A stretch of DNA of 64,000 nucleotides from Nocardioides albertanoniae (GCF_006716315.1 NZ_VFOV01000001.1:354501-418500), one strand, 5' to 3'. Shown: positions 16,401 through 24,872, counted from the stretch's first letter. Translations and numbers: made by a program. The notes: generated by a model not told the origin, from the letters alone.

Positions 16401-17633
16401 ATGAGGGGCATAGACACTGGCCTCGTGGTTACGACATCCCACCATCTCTCCGCTCAGCAGCACGATCGTCTCGACCGGGCGACCGCCGGACTCGACGGCC
16501 CTGTCGGGGCGGTCGACCTGGCGGCGTTCGACGCCAACGCCGACGACCTCGTACGCCGGGCCGCGGGCACTCCGATCCGGGTGGCGAGCAAGTCCGTACG
16601 CTGCCGTGCGCTGCTCGACCGGGTGCTCGCCCGCGAGGGATACGAGGGGATCCTGGCGTTCACGCTGTCCGAGGCGCTGTGGCTGGCCGAGACCCACTAC
16701 GACATCGTGATCGGCTACCCGACCGCCGAGCGGGCGGCGCTCGCGGCGCTCGCCGGCGACGAGGAGAAGCTCGCCCGGATCACGCTGATGGTCGACAGCG
16801 CCGAGGGGCTGTCGCTGCTCAAGTCGGCGATCGGCACCCCGGCCGCCCCCGTACGTGTCGCCCTCGACCTCGACGCGGCGCTGGTCATCGCCCGGCGCAT
16901 CTGGCTCGGCCCGCGCCGCTCCCCGGTGCGCACGCCCGAGGATGCCGTCGCCCTGGCCCGGCTGGTCACCGAGGATCCGGACTTCGAGCTGGTCGGTCTG
17001 ATGGCCTACGAGGGTCAGGTCGCCGGTCTGGTCGACCGCCCGCTCGGCGGCAACCCGCCCGCGCCCGTCATCCGCCGGATGAAGCGGGCCTCGGTCGCCG
17101 AGATCACCGAGCGTCGCGGGAAGGTGGTCGCGGCCGTTCGCTCGCTGGCCGACCTCGAGTTCGTCAACGGCGGCGGCACCGGCTCGATCGAGTCCACCCG
17201 CGCCGACCCGTCGGTGACCGAGATCGCGGCCGGGTCCGGGCTCTACGGCCCGACCCTCTTCGACCGTTACGACGGCTTCACACCGCACCCGGCGGCCTAC
17301 TTCGGGCTGAGCGTCGTGCGCCGGCCCGCCCCCGGCATCGTCACCGTCGCCGGCGGCGGCTGGATCGCGTCGGGACCGGTCGGGCCCGACCGCGCGCCGA
17401 GCCCGACCTACCCCTTCGGGCTCGACTACGTCGGCACCGAGGGTGCCGGCGAGGTGCAGACCCCGCTGCGCGGGGCGGCGGCCGACACGCTCGCGATCGG
17501 TGACAAGGTGTGGTTCCGGCACGCGAAGGCGGGCGAGGTCTGCGAACGCCTCGACTCGCTCCACCTCGTCGAGAACGACGCCATCATCACCGTGGCGCCG
17601 ACCTACCGGGGCGAGGGCAAGACCTTCATGTGA
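16401..17633 (+). CDS. Amino-acid deaminase/aldolase, fold-type III PLP enzyme
   Basis: A 410-residue protein with an N-terminal alanine-racemase-type TIM barrel and a C-terminal D-serine dehydratase-like domain. The PLP lysine is in IRVASKSVRCRALLD (about residue 60). The C-terminal region KVWFRHAKAGEVCERLD supplies the His/Cys pair that binds metal in D-threonine aldolase and D-serine dehydratase. The likely reaction is metal- and PLP-dependent cleavage or deamination of a D-amino acid. ATG 16401 is chosen; GTG 16425 is the alternative start. Another fold-type III enzyme follows 117 bp downstream. Confidence 0.8.
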   Translation: MRGIDTGLVVTTSHHLSAQQHDRLDRATAGLDGPVGAVDLAAFDANADDLVRRAAGTPIRVASKSVRCRALLDRVLAREGYEGILAFTLSEALWLAETHYDIVIGYPTAERAALAALAGDEEKLARITLMVDSAEGLSLLKSAIGTPAAPVRVALDLDAALVIARRIWLGPRRSPVRTPEDAVALARLVTEDPDFELVGLMAYEGQVAGLVDRPLGGNPPAPVIRRMKRASVAEITERRGKVVAAVRSLADLEFVNGGGTGSIESTRADPSVTEIAAGSGLYGPTLFDRYDGFTPHPAAYFGLSVVRRPAPGIVTVAGGGWIASGPVGPDRAPSPTYPFGLDYVGTEGAGEVQTPLRGAAADTLAIGDKVWFRHAKAGEVCERLDSLHLVENDAIITVAPTYRGEGKTFM

Positions 17634-17749
17634 GCTTCCGGGCGCCCATGCCCATGTCCGTGCCGCTGCTCGGCGAGTTCACCGGCGAACCGGCAAAGTT
17701 CACCGGTTTCCGTCACCCCGGATGCTCGGCATCGGTAGTTTTACGGCCG

Positions 17750-18973
17750 ATGGATGAGCAAGTGTGCTGGGCCGACAAGGGCTTCTGGGAGCCCGGAGAG
17801 CCCATCGACTCCACCACGTACGCAGCCTCCGGCCGCCACCTCTTCGACGGCTCGTTCACCTGGCCGGTGATGGTGCTCAAGAGCGGCGCGCTGGACCACA
17901 ACGTCGTGACCCTCGCCGGGTTCGCCGACGAGCACGGTCTGCTGCTCGCTCCGCACGGCAAGACCACGATGGCGCCGTCGCTCTATCAGCAGCAGCTCGA
18001 CGCCGGCGCCTGGGCGATCACGGTGGCCTCGCCGAGCCAGGCGCTGGTCGCTCGCCGGGCCGGCGTACGCCGTGTCCTGGTCGCCAACGAGATCCTCGAC
18101 CACAGCGCGCTGAGCTGGGTTGCCTCCGAGCGGGCCGCCGACCCGGAGTTCCTCCACCTGCACCTGGTCGACTCGGTCGAGGGGGTCGAGGCTGCCGCCG
18201 AGGCCTCCGCCCTGGTGGGCGTCGAGGACCGGCCGCTGTCGGTGCTGATCGACCTGGGCTTCGTGGGCGGACGCACGGGATGCCGGTCGGTCGAGGAGGC
18301 GCTCGAGCTCGGTCGGGTCGTGGCCTCCACGTCCGGGGTGTTCCTGGCGGGTGTGGCCGGATACGAGGGCGGGCTGAAGACGGTCGAGGCCGCCGGTGGC
18401 TATTTCGACGACCTCAGACGGCTCGCCTCGACGCTGTTCACCGAGGGCCTGGTCGCCGCCGACGCGATCGTCTCCGCGGGCGGCAGCGCCTTCTTCGACG
18501 TACTGGCCGAGCGTTGGTCGACGGGCTGGCCGGCCGAGATGACCCCTCGCAAGGTGCTGCGCAGCGGGGCGTACGTCTCCCACGACCACGGCACCTACAC
18601 CGACAAGACGCCCTACAACCGCATCGAGGGCAGCCTCGAGCCAGCTCTCGAGATCTGGGCCCAGGTGGTCTCGGCGCCCGAGCCCGGGCTGGTGATCGTC
18701 GGGATGGGCAAGCGTGACGCGCCCTACGACAGCGGCCAGCCGATCCCGTTGGCGGTGCGCCGTAACGGCCACGACCGCGCCGAGCCGCTCGAGGGAGCGG
18801 TCGAGAAGATGGACGACCAGCACGCCTATCTGCACACCGACGCCGGCCTGCGCCCCGGCGACCTGGTCGCCTTCGGCATCTCGCACCCGTGCACGGCGTT
18901 CGACAAGTGGCGGCTGATCCCCGTCGTCGACGGCGACTATGTGGTGACCGACCTGGTGCGCACCTACTTCTGA
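17750..18973 (+). CDS. D-serine deaminase-like PLP enzyme
   Basis: A 407-residue fold-type III PLP enzyme. The PLP lysine is in LAPHGKTTMAPSLYQ (about residue 67). The C-terminal domain has SHDHGTYTDKTPYN and GISHPCTAFDKW; the HxC of the latter is the zinc site of eukaryotic-type D-serine dehydratase. That fit makes D-serine or D-threonine deamination to a 2-oxo acid the likely activity. The ATG at 17750 has no strong ribosome site, but the protein starts correctly there. It is a distant paralog of the preceding gene, so the pair may cover different D-amino acids. It overlaps the convergent EEP gene by 10 bp. Confidence 0.82.
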   Translation: MDEQVCWADKGFWEPGEPIDSTTYAASGRHLFDGSFTWPVMVLKSGALDHNVVTLAGFADEHGLLLAPHGKTTMAPSLYQQQLDAGAWAITVASPSQALVARRAGVRRVLVANEILDHSALSWVASERAADPEFLHLHLVDSVEGVEAAAEASALVGVEDRPLSVLIDLGFVGGRTGCRSVEEALELGRVVASTSGVFLAGVAGYEGGLKTVEAAGGYFDDLRRLASTLFTEGLVAADAIVSAGGSAFFDVLAERWSTGWPAEMTPRKVLRSGAYVSHDHGTYTDKTPYNRIEGSLEPALEIWAQVVSAPEPGLVIVGMGKRDAPYDSGQPIPLAVRRNGHDRAEPLEGAVEKMDDQHAYLHTDAGLRPGDLVAFGISHPCTAFDKWRLIPVVDGDYVVTDLVRTYF

Positions 18974-19893
18974 GCAGTCCTCGGAAGCGGTTGGCCGCCG
19001 GCGGGAATCTGCATCCTGACCTGGTAGAACGCGCCGTGGTCGGTGGCTCGCCGCGCCGACGGGCCGGAGTAGGCGCGGTAGCGGTCCGGGCGCAGCGAGG
19101 GGTCGAGGAAGGTCTGGTCGATCGGTGCCCGCCCGAAGGTGTTGCACGTCTCGTGCGTGGCGAGCGGGCTGATCAGCCCGGTCTCGGGCGAGGTGAGGTC
19201 GCACAGGATGTCGTTGCGCTGGTTGAAGTCGCCCGCGACGATCATCGGCACCTCGGATCGCGCGACGATGCTCTTGACGATCTGCGCGTCGATCTGCCGC
19301 CACTTCTTCTGGTTGGGAGCCGAGGGGATCGACGCCGGGAAGTGCACGGGGAGCACCCCGACCCGTCGCCCGGTGGCACGCTCCTCCAGCACCACGACCG
19401 GGGCCGTGACCCGGGCGCCGTGCCGGTAGTACATGGTCACGGGGTCCCTGCTGACCAGCCGAAACACCGAGCGGCGGTAGAAGACCGCGTCGTCGGTGGC
19501 GTCGGGCGTGGAGATCAACGCGTACTCGCGGCCGTATCGCTCGAAGGTGGCCCGTTGCGGTGCCTCCACCTCGGCGAGCACACCGAAGTCGACGAGCGTA
19601 CGCCGCAGATGACCGACCACGATCCGCATCCGCGGCACCCCGTCGAGCCTGCCGGCGGCAGAGCCGCCGGGCGCCGTGTGGTGGTCGGCCCAGGCGTTGA
19701 GCCAGGCGAACCGCTGGAAGCCGGGACGGACGGGGTCGGCCTGGGCGACCTTGATCGTCGGGCCGGCGGTGGCGGTCGTCGGGGCGAGGAGGCTCGAGGC
19801 GACGGCGACGATGCCGCACAGTGCGACCGCGGGCACGACCGCGCGCAGCAGCTTCGCCGACGCGGGACCCGAGAAGAGTGCGTTGGGGGACAC
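18964..19893 (-). CDS. Secreted endonuclease/exonuclease/phosphatase-fold hydrolase
   Basis: A 309-residue protein starting at GTG, with an N-terminal hydrophobic segment (about residues 14-43) ending in TATAG, a likely signal peptide or anchor. The EEP landmarks are IVAGDFNQRND (about 215-225, metal-binding Asp/Asn) and a C-terminal RRATDHGAFY with the catalytic Asp-His. The substrate may be a nucleic acid, phosphodiester or lipid head group. The stop overlaps the convergent PLP enzyme by 10 bp. Confidence 0.8.
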   Translation of the reverse strand: MSPNALFSGPASAKLLRAVVPAVALCGIVAVASSLLAPTTATAGPTIKVAQADPVRPGFQRFAWLNAWADHHTAPGGSAAGRLDGVPRMRIVVGHLRRTLVDFGVLAEVEAPQRATFERYGREYALISTPDATDDAVFYRRSVFRLVSRDPVTMYYRHGARVTAPVVVLEERATGRRVGVLPVHFPASIPSAPNQKKWRQIDAQIVKSIVARSEVPMIVAGDFNQRNDILCDLTSPETGLISPLATHETCNTFGRAPIDQTFLDPSLRPDRYRAYSGPSARRATDHGAFYQVRMQIPAGGQPLPRTAQK

Positions 19894-19977
19894 GCCTACC
19901 GACGGTATGGGCGTGCCGTGTGCGCTGAGCCAAACGCTCTCTAATACTCAGAAACCTCGGGTGAACGCCTAGATCAT

Positions 19978-20736
19978 CTAGAGGTCCATGAACCCCAGCG
20001 CGGCCGCGATGTCGGCGGTGCCGTAGTGGAGGAACTCGTCGGCGGTCTTCTCGGTGACGCCCTTCTGCGCGGTCACGAACCCGACCACGACAGCCTTGGA
20101 CGAGTCTTTGGCCACCCACTTGCCGATCACGTCGTCCGCGATGAGGCTGCCGGTCGGCAGGTCGAAGTCGGTCTCCTTCGCCGACGTGGCGGCTGCGCTG
20201 GCGGCCGCGTCGCTGTCGAAGACGTAGATGATCCGGAGCAGCCGCAGCTTGCCGCCCTCGGCGTCGTGGATCCCCATCGCGGCGTAGCGGCAGCCCTTCT
20301 TCTCCAGGGCGGCCGAGGCGATCGGCCCGCAGTCCGGGTAGTCCTTCGCGGCAACGTACGTCGCGTCCATCTGCACGTCGCCGAGCTTGAAGTTCCACTC
20401 GCCCGCGAAGAGGTCGTCGGCCAAGCCTCCGGGGTCGGGGGTGGAGCTGCCGGCCGACGGTGACGGCGAGGTGGGCGGGGACGACGCGGTCGCCGGGGCC
20501 GGGCCGGCGCTCGGGTCGTCCGAGCCGCGGAGGAGGACGATCCCGGCGGTGACGATCGCGGCGAGGACCAGCACGACCGCCAGCGCGCCGAGGCCGATGA
20601 CGAGCGCCCACGGCCCGCCGGGGCGTGCGTACGAACTTTCGTTCGCCGAGCCACCGCCCTGGGGGTCCGGTGCGGGTGGCAACGCCCCGTACCCCTCCGG
20701 CGGCGGAGGTGGCGGGTGCTGCGGAGGTGTCGTCAT
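19978..20736 (-). CDS. Membrane-anchored protein with Pro-rich cytoplasmic tail and secreted domain (paralog 1)
   Basis: A 252-residue protein of unknown function. Residues 1-40 are proline-rich and cytoplasmic, 45-70 form one transmembrane helix, 72-100 are a Ser/Pro/Thr linker, and about 105-252 form an outside domain. That domain has Cys in KDYPDCGP and KKGCRYAAM and a VFDS segment. The same layout and motifs occur in the product at 23955-24872. AGGGGA precedes the ATG at 20736. Having two conserved cysteines in both suggests a disulfide. I do not recognise a named family. Confidence 0.72.
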   Translation of the reverse strand: MTTPPQHPPPPPPEGYGALPPAPDPQGGGSANESSYARPGGPWALVIGLGALAVVLVLAAIVTAGIVLLRGSDDPSAGPAPATASSPPTSPSPSAGSSTPDPGGLADDLFAGEWNFKLGDVQMDATYVAAKDYPDCGPIASAALEKKGCRYAAMGIHDAEGGKLRLLRIIYVFDSDAAASAAATSAKETDFDLPTGSLIADDVIGKWVAKDSSKAVVVGFVTAQKGVTEKTADEFLHYGTADIAAALGFMDL

Positions 20737-20832
20737 CGGTCCCCTGCCGAGTAGAGATCGTGCCCTCACAGATTGCCACACCGGCCGCCGCCGCCCGGCC
20801 GGAACAGCCGTTCGGGGGAGGTCGTCAGATCG

Positions 20833-21285
20833 TCACGGCGCGACGGGGTAGTGGCTGGCGATCGCGATCCGGTTCCAGGCGTTGATCGAGATCGCGACCC
20901 AGGTGAGGGCGGCGATCTGCTTGTCGTCGAGGATGCTCTCGACATCGACGCCGGGGGAGGCGGCGGTGTGCAGGTCGCCGATGCGGGTGATCTGCTCGGC
21001 GATGGTGAGCGCGGCCTGCTCCTCGGGCGTGAAGTACTGCGACTCCCACCAGGCGGCGACGACGGCGAGCCGCTCGGCCGTCTCACCGTTCTTGATGGCG
21101 TCCTGGGTGTGCATGCGCAGGCAGAAGGCGCAGCCGTTGAGCTGAGAGGCGCGCAGCTTCACGAGGTCGACGGCGAGCCGGTCGAGACCCGCAGCGGTGA
21201 TGGCCTCCTCGACAGCCTCCTCGACCGCCATCTGGGCCTTGTAGGCGGCGGGGAAGAGCTTGGTGACGTTGACGTTGGCGAGCAT
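20833..21285 (-). CDS. Carboxymuconolactone decarboxylase/AhpD-like protein
   Basis: A 150-residue all-helical protein with the AhpD-type redox motif CAFCLRMH (about residues 48-55). Such proteins act as thiol-disulfide reductants or peroxidases rather than true decarboxylases. The ATG at 21285 has AGGAT about 6 nt upstream; the longer frame adds a shadow. It is divergent from an ECF41 sigma factor gene, and genes of this family are the best known partners and targets of ECF41 sigma factors. It is therefore probably transcribed by the adjacent sigma factor. Confidence 0.88.
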   Translation of the reverse strand: MLANVNVTKLFPAAYKAQMAVEEAVEEAITAAGLDRLAVDLVKLRASQLNGCAFCLRMHTQDAIKNGETAERLAVVAAWWESQYFTPEEQAALTIAEQITRIGDLHTAASPGVDVESILDDKQIAALTWVAISINAWNRIAIASHYPVAP

Positions 21286-21351
21286 CGGGATCCTTCGGTG
21301 ACGGGCCCGCCATGTCGCGGGCACTCACCTGATTGACGAGATGTCGCCGAT

Positions 21352-21377
21352 GAATGTGAGGTCGCCGCCTCACATTC
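21352..21377. promoter_or_regulatory. 10-bp perfect inverted repeat in the ECF41/AhpD divergent region
   Basis: GAATGTGAGG (21352-21361), six bases, then CCTCACATTC (21368-21377) lie between the divergent genes. Reading toward the AhpD gene, a CTCACAT followed 15 bases later by CGTC resembles the ECF41 promoter layout (a TGTCACA-like -35 and CGTC -10). I regard the promoter reading as tentative and the inverted repeat itself as certain. Confidence 0.5.
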
Positions 21378-21427
21378 CTGACGTCTGGCTCGTCACACTC
21401 GTGTGAACCGCGCAGCGAGGTGCCAGG

Positions 21428-22336
21428 ATGCCTGACATGGACGACCTGGATGAGGTGATCGTCGAGCGGCGCCGCCTGATCGCGCTGGCCTACCGTCTCC
21501 TCGGCACGGTCGAGGAGGCCGAGGACGCGGTCCAGGAGACGTACGTCCGGTGGTATCGCCTCACCGATGCCGAGCGGTCCGCGATCGATAATCCCGCCGG
21601 CTGGCTCAGCCGCGTCACGAGCCGGATCTGTCTCGACGCGCTCAAGTCCGCACGCGTGCGGAGGGAGCAGTACGTCGGTCCGTGGCTGCCCGAGCCGACC
21701 CGACCCGGCTTCCTGGCGGCTCCCGGCAGCCCCGCGGGGGCGACGGAGCCGACCGACCCCGCCGACCGCGTGACCCTGGACGACACGGTCAGCACGGCTC
21801 TCCTCGTCGTGCTGGATGCGATGACGCCTGCCGAGCGGGTCGCGTTCGTGCTCCATGACGTCTTCGCCGTGCCGTTCGGCGACGTCGCCACGGTCGTGGG
21901 CCGCAGCCCGGCCGCGGTCCGCCAGCTCGCGACCTCGGCCAGGCGGCGGGTGGCCGACCAGCGTCTCGGCATCGCGGCGCTGCCGGAGCACGACGATGTC
22001 GTGCGTGCCTTCGTCTCGGCGACCGCCGGCGGTGACCTCGGCCGGCTGGTGACGCTGCTGGACCCTTCGGTCACGCTGCGCTCCGACGGCGGTGGGCGGG
22101 TCAGCGCGGCCCTCAACCCGATCGAAGGGCCGCAGAAGGTGGCGCGGTTCCTGGTCGGCGTGCTCAGGAAGCGGCCGACGTGGGCGATCCGCACCGAGCC
22201 CACCGCCGACGGCCTCGGGTTCACGTTGGTCGAGGACGCCACTCACCACGGCGTCGCCAACCTCCGGGTCGTCGACGGCCGCGTCACCGACGTCTGGATC
22301 GTCCTCAACCCGGACAAGCTCGGCGGCTGGCGCTAG
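21428..22336 (+). CDS. ECF41-type sigma factor with SnoaL-like C-terminal domain
   Basis: A 302-residue extracytoplasmic-function sigma factor. Region 2 starts near residue 14 (AYRLLGTVEEAEDAVQETYV), and region 4 is near 120-170 (MTPAERVAFVLHDVF, then VGRSPAAVRQLATSARRR). The extra C-terminal domain (about 190-302) has the ECF41 signatures SDGGGR and NPDKL. In ECF41 proteins this extension fused to the sigma factor controls activity, replacing a separate anti-sigma factor. GAGG lies 7 nt before the ATG at 21428; ATG 21437 is a possible alternative. It is divergent from its presumed target, the AhpD-like gene. Confidence 0.92.
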   Translation: MPDMDDLDEVIVERRRLIALAYRLLGTVEEAEDAVQETYVRWYRLTDAERSAIDNPAGWLSRVTSRICLDALKSARVRREQYVGPWLPEPTRPGFLAAPGSPAGATEPTDPADRVTLDDTVSTALLVVLDAMTPAERVAFVLHDVFAVPFGDVATVVGRSPAAVRQLATSARRRVADQRLGIAALPEHDDVVRAFVSATAGGDLGRLVTLLDPSVTLRSDGGGRVSAALNPIEGPQKVARFLVGVLRKRPTWAIRTEPTADGLGFTLVEDATHHGVANLRVVDGRVTDVWIVLNPDKLGGWR

Positions 22337-22375
22337 CCGCCGACCGCCGGCCGGCCCGGCCTCACGAACCCGGCC

Positions 22376-23026
22376 TCACAACCAAGGCCCGAGCTCGGGT
22401 GCGTCCGCGATGCCGTGCGGACGCCCGGCGAGCCAGGCGGTGACGTCGGGGAGCGACCCGGACACGGCGCGCAGGTCGTCCTCGGAGAGGCCACGCTTCA
22501 CGCGGATCTCGTCGGCGAGGGCGGTCAGGAAGTCGTCGGGCAGGTCGGCGAAGCCGAGACCGGTGCCGAGGTCGACGGCGTGCACGAACACCTCACGTGC
22601 GCGCATCCACGGCACGTCGCTCGCCTGCCGGGTGACGCCCTGCGCGGTGATCACCTCGTGCTGCCACTGCTGCGGGGTGAGCCGGTCGAAGGCGCCCTCG
22701 AGCGCGGTGGCGCCGCGGGCGTACCAGGTCAGCAGCTCGTCGGCCGGGAGCGTCGCGGCCCGCTCGATGTCGGCGTTGCGCTGCTCGGTGGAGGCGTACA
22801 TCCGCTTCTCGATCCCGGTCTCGGCCCAGGAGATCAGGTTGCCGAGGGCATCGGCGTTGGCGGCGACGTGGCCGACGACGTGCTTGCGCGTCCAGCCGGG
22901 CAGCTGCGAGCCGGCTGCGATGCCGGAGGCGTCGAGCTGCTCGATGGCCGTGGTCAGCATCGCGGTGCCGTCGGTGGCCCAGCGGCGGCTGTCGTCGAAC
23001 GTACGCATCGGGTTGTTCGTGGTCAT
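22376..23026 (-). CDS. Mycothiol-dependent maleylpyruvate isomerase-family enzyme
   Basis: A 216-residue DinB-superfamily protein. The metal-binding region is GWTRKHVVGHVAANADALG (about residues 44-62), and REVFVHAVDLGTGLGFADLP supplies a further histidine. The family includes NagL-type mycothiol-dependent maleylpyruvate isomerase of the gentisate pathway, but most members act in unknown mycothiol transfers. No gentisate dioxygenase or fumarylpyruvate hydrolase is nearby, so the specific reaction is open. An IclR regulator gene lies divergent 130 bp away, which is compatible with an aromatic-acid role. Confidence 0.75.
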   Translation of the reverse strand: MTTNNPMRTFDDSRRWATDGTAMLTTAIEQLDASGIAAGSQLPGWTRKHVVGHVAANADALGNLISWAETGIEKRMYASTEQRNADIERAATLPADELLTWYARGATALEGAFDRLTPQQWQHEVITAQGVTRQASDVPWMRAREVFVHAVDLGTGLGFADLPDDFLTALADEIRVKRGLSEDDLRAVSGSLPDVTAWLAGRPHGIADAPELGPWL

Positions 23027-23064
23027 GGGCACAGGTTCCCCTGCCGGGCGGCGCAGGACAACCA

Positions 23065-23078
23065 TTCATTTCGATGAA
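23065..23078. promoter_or_regulatory. Candidate IclR operator
   Basis: TTCAT-TTCG-ATGAA (23065-23078) is a perfect 5-bp inverted repeat in the gap between the isomerase gene (start 23026, minus) and the IclR gene (start 23157, plus). IclR proteins often bind short pseudo-palindromes of this type in divergent promoters. Confidence 0.4.
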
Positions 23079-23156
23079 CGCCGCAGGCGGCTGGGCCAAT
23101 CTGCTGCGGCGCCGAGCGATAGGTGCTTTGTTATGGGGTGATCAGAAAGAGGTGGG

Positions 23157-23933
23157 ATGGACAAGCCGCTCAAGACCCGGCCCCCGTACGCGATCACCAG
23201 CGTCGACCACGCGCTCCAGCTGGCGGCGATCCTTCAGCTCGAAGGCCGGCTCACGGTCTCGGAGGCGGCTGTGCGGCTCGATGTCGCCCGCTCGACCGCC
23301 CATCGCCTGCTCGCGATGCTCGTCTACCGCGACTTCGCGGTGCAGGACGACGACAAGGGCTATCGAGCCGGGCCGGTGCTGGAGCTCGCCGCCCACTCGC
23401 GTTCGACCGCCGCCCGGCTGCGCCAGGTCGCGCTGCCCCACCTGCAACGACTGGTCGACCTGCTCGGTGAGTCGGCCAACGTCGCCGTGCGCACGGGCGA
23501 CACCTGCCGGTTCATCGCCTCCATCGAGTCGCCGCAGTCGCTCAAGGTCGGCTCCCGGGAGGGCATGGTCTTCCCGGCCCACCGCACCACCGCCGGTCTC
23601 CTGCTCCTCGCCCAGATCTCCGAGCCCGAGATCGCCTCGATCTACAGCAAGGAGCGGTACGCCGACCACCCCGGCGACCGCCCGGACCTCGACACGCTGC
23701 GCACCGAGCTGGATCGAGTACGCCGCAACGGCTTCGCCTTCAACGACGGCCGCTCCGAGCGCGGTGTCTTCGCCATCGGTGTGCCCGTCCACGGCGCCGG
23801 GGGAGACGTCGTCGCCGGGATGTCGGTCTCCATGCCCAGCGTGCGTTTCGACAAGGAGTCGCTGCCGGCCCTGGTCGCCAGCCTGACCTCTGCCGCCTCG
23901 GCCATGGAGCGCGACCTGGCCGGGCACCACTAG
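23157..23933 (+). CDS. IclR-family transcriptional regulator
   Basis: A 258-residue regulator. The N-terminal winged helix-turn-helix spans about residues 14-65 (AAVRLDVARSTAHRLLAMLV), and the C-terminal GAF-like effector domain has ASIESPQSLKVGSREG and TTAGLLLLAQ. IclR proteins commonly control aromatic or carboxylic acid catabolism and respond to a pathway metabolite. The upstream sequence carries GGTGGG a few bases before the ATG. The divergent mycothiol-dependent isomerase is the most likely target. The gene is convergent with the membrane-anchored protein gene, 21 bp apart. Confidence 0.87.
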   Translation: MDKPLKTRPPYAITSVDHALQLAAILQLEGRLTVSEAAVRLDVARSTAHRLLAMLVYRDFAVQDDDKGYRAGPVLELAAHSRSTAARLRQVALPHLQRLVDLLGESANVAVRTGDTCRFIASIESPQSLKVGSREGMVFPAHRTTAGLLLLAQISEPEIASIYSKERYADHPGDRPDLDTLRTELDRVRRNGFAFNDGRSERGVFAIGVPVHGAGGDVVAGMSVSMPSVRFDKESLPALVASLTSAASAMERDLAGHH

Positions 23934-23954
23934 GCCGGCACCACCAGGCCGGGC

Positions 23955-24872
23955 TCACATCCGGAAGAGGATCTCCGCGCCGAGGTCGGTGTTGCCGTAG
24001 GAGGTGTACTCCTTGCCGGTGTCGACGGCGATCTGGTCGTTGGCGGTGACCATCGTGTAGACGACGTACTTGCCGTAGTCCTTCACCTTGAACCAGCCCT
24101 GGGTGTAACCCGGCAGCGAGGCCTCCGGGGGCGGAGTCACGTCGGCCGGCTCCATCTTCTTGGCGGCCTTCCCGGCCTTCTCGACGCTGCCGAAGTCGTA
24201 GACGAAGTGGGTCATCCGCAGGTTGGCGTGCTGAGCCTTGTAGGAGACCCGGACCGCGTAGTGGCAGCCCATCTTCCGGATCGGTGCCTTCAGGGTCGCC
24301 TTGCAGCCGGCGTAGTCCTTGCCGTCGAGATAGCGCGCCTTCAGGGTCACCTCGCCGTAGGTGAACTCCCAGGGGCGGGGAGCGTCGGCCTCGGAGACGC
24401 GCTCGGGGCCGACCGTCGACTGGGCGGGCGGGCTGCTGGGGCCCTCGCTGCCGTCGGGGGCGGCCGTGCCGGGCCAGCCGGGCATGCCGCTGGACTCGCT
24501 GCGTACGTCGGAGCTCCCGCTGCCCGGGGAGGCGGCGTCGGAGGACGGGGCCTGGCTCGGCGACGAGGAGTCGCTGGTGGTCGGCACGCCGGCGGTGTTG
24601 GTGGCGTCCCTGTCGGAGAGGTTGTCCTTGAAGAGGGCGAAGACGATCACGCCGCACGCGGCGACGAGACCGAGCGAGATCGCGATGGTGAGTGCTTGGC
24701 GCAGCGGGCCGATCCGCCCGCGCTCCTTGCGTGCGTTGAACTCCGGCCGGTTGCCGCTCTCCGCGGACAGCCCGATCAAGCGCTCGTTGTAGTCGAACGG
24801 CGCAGGCTGCTTCTGCGGCTCCTCGTCAGGCGCGCCCGGACCGGGGGCGCCTGAGGGCGGCGGATACGGCAT
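23955..24872 (-). CDS. Membrane-anchored protein with secreted domain (paralog 2)
   Basis: A 305-residue protein built like the product at 19978-20736. A proline-rich cytoplasmic tail with conserved FDYNERLIGLSAESGNRP (about residues 26-43) comes first. One transmembrane helix follows at about 62-83, then a Ser/Pro-rich linker to about 155 and an outside domain. The outside domain shares KDYAGCKAT, KMGCHYAV, a Y-D-F-G-S segment, and a C-terminal YGNTDLGAE that parallels YGTADIAAA in the paralog. No family is recognised. The proline-rich tail and Ser/Thr-rich linker recall actinobacterial cell-envelope sensors or substrates of Ser/Thr kinases, but that is only analogy. Confidence 0.72.
   Translation of the reverse strand: MPYPPPSGAPGPGAPDEEPQKQPAPFDYNERLIGLSAESGNRPEFNARKERGRIGPLRQALTIAISLGLVAACGVIVFALFKDNLSDRDATNTAGVPTTSDSSSPSQAPSSDAASPGSGSSDVRSESSGMPGWPGTAAPDGSEGPSSPPAQSTVGPERVSEADAPRPWEFTYGEVTLKARYLDGKDYAGCKATLKAPIRKMGCHYAVRVSYKAQHANLRMTHFVYDFGSVEKAGKAAKKMEPADVTPPPEASLPGYTQGWFKVKDYGKYVVYTMVTANDQIAVDTGKEYTSYGNTDLGAEILFRM

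Noticed and set aside
14901..17633. 910-codon plus-strand frame and an 863-codon minus-strand frame over the same region
   Set aside because: They are open because of high G+C. The real genes are the lactone oxidase (minus, from 16298) and the PLP enzyme (plus, from 16401); the extensions are low-complexity with no domains.
17741..20779. 1012-codon antisense frame
   Set aside because: It is an Arg/Gly/Ala-rich shadow of the D-serine deaminase-like, EEP and membrane-anchored genes, with no recognisable motif.
22376..23933. A gentisate or salicylate degradation operon
   Set aside because: Only an isomerase-family gene and an IclR gene are present; the ring-cleaving dioxygenase and hydrolase are not in the window.
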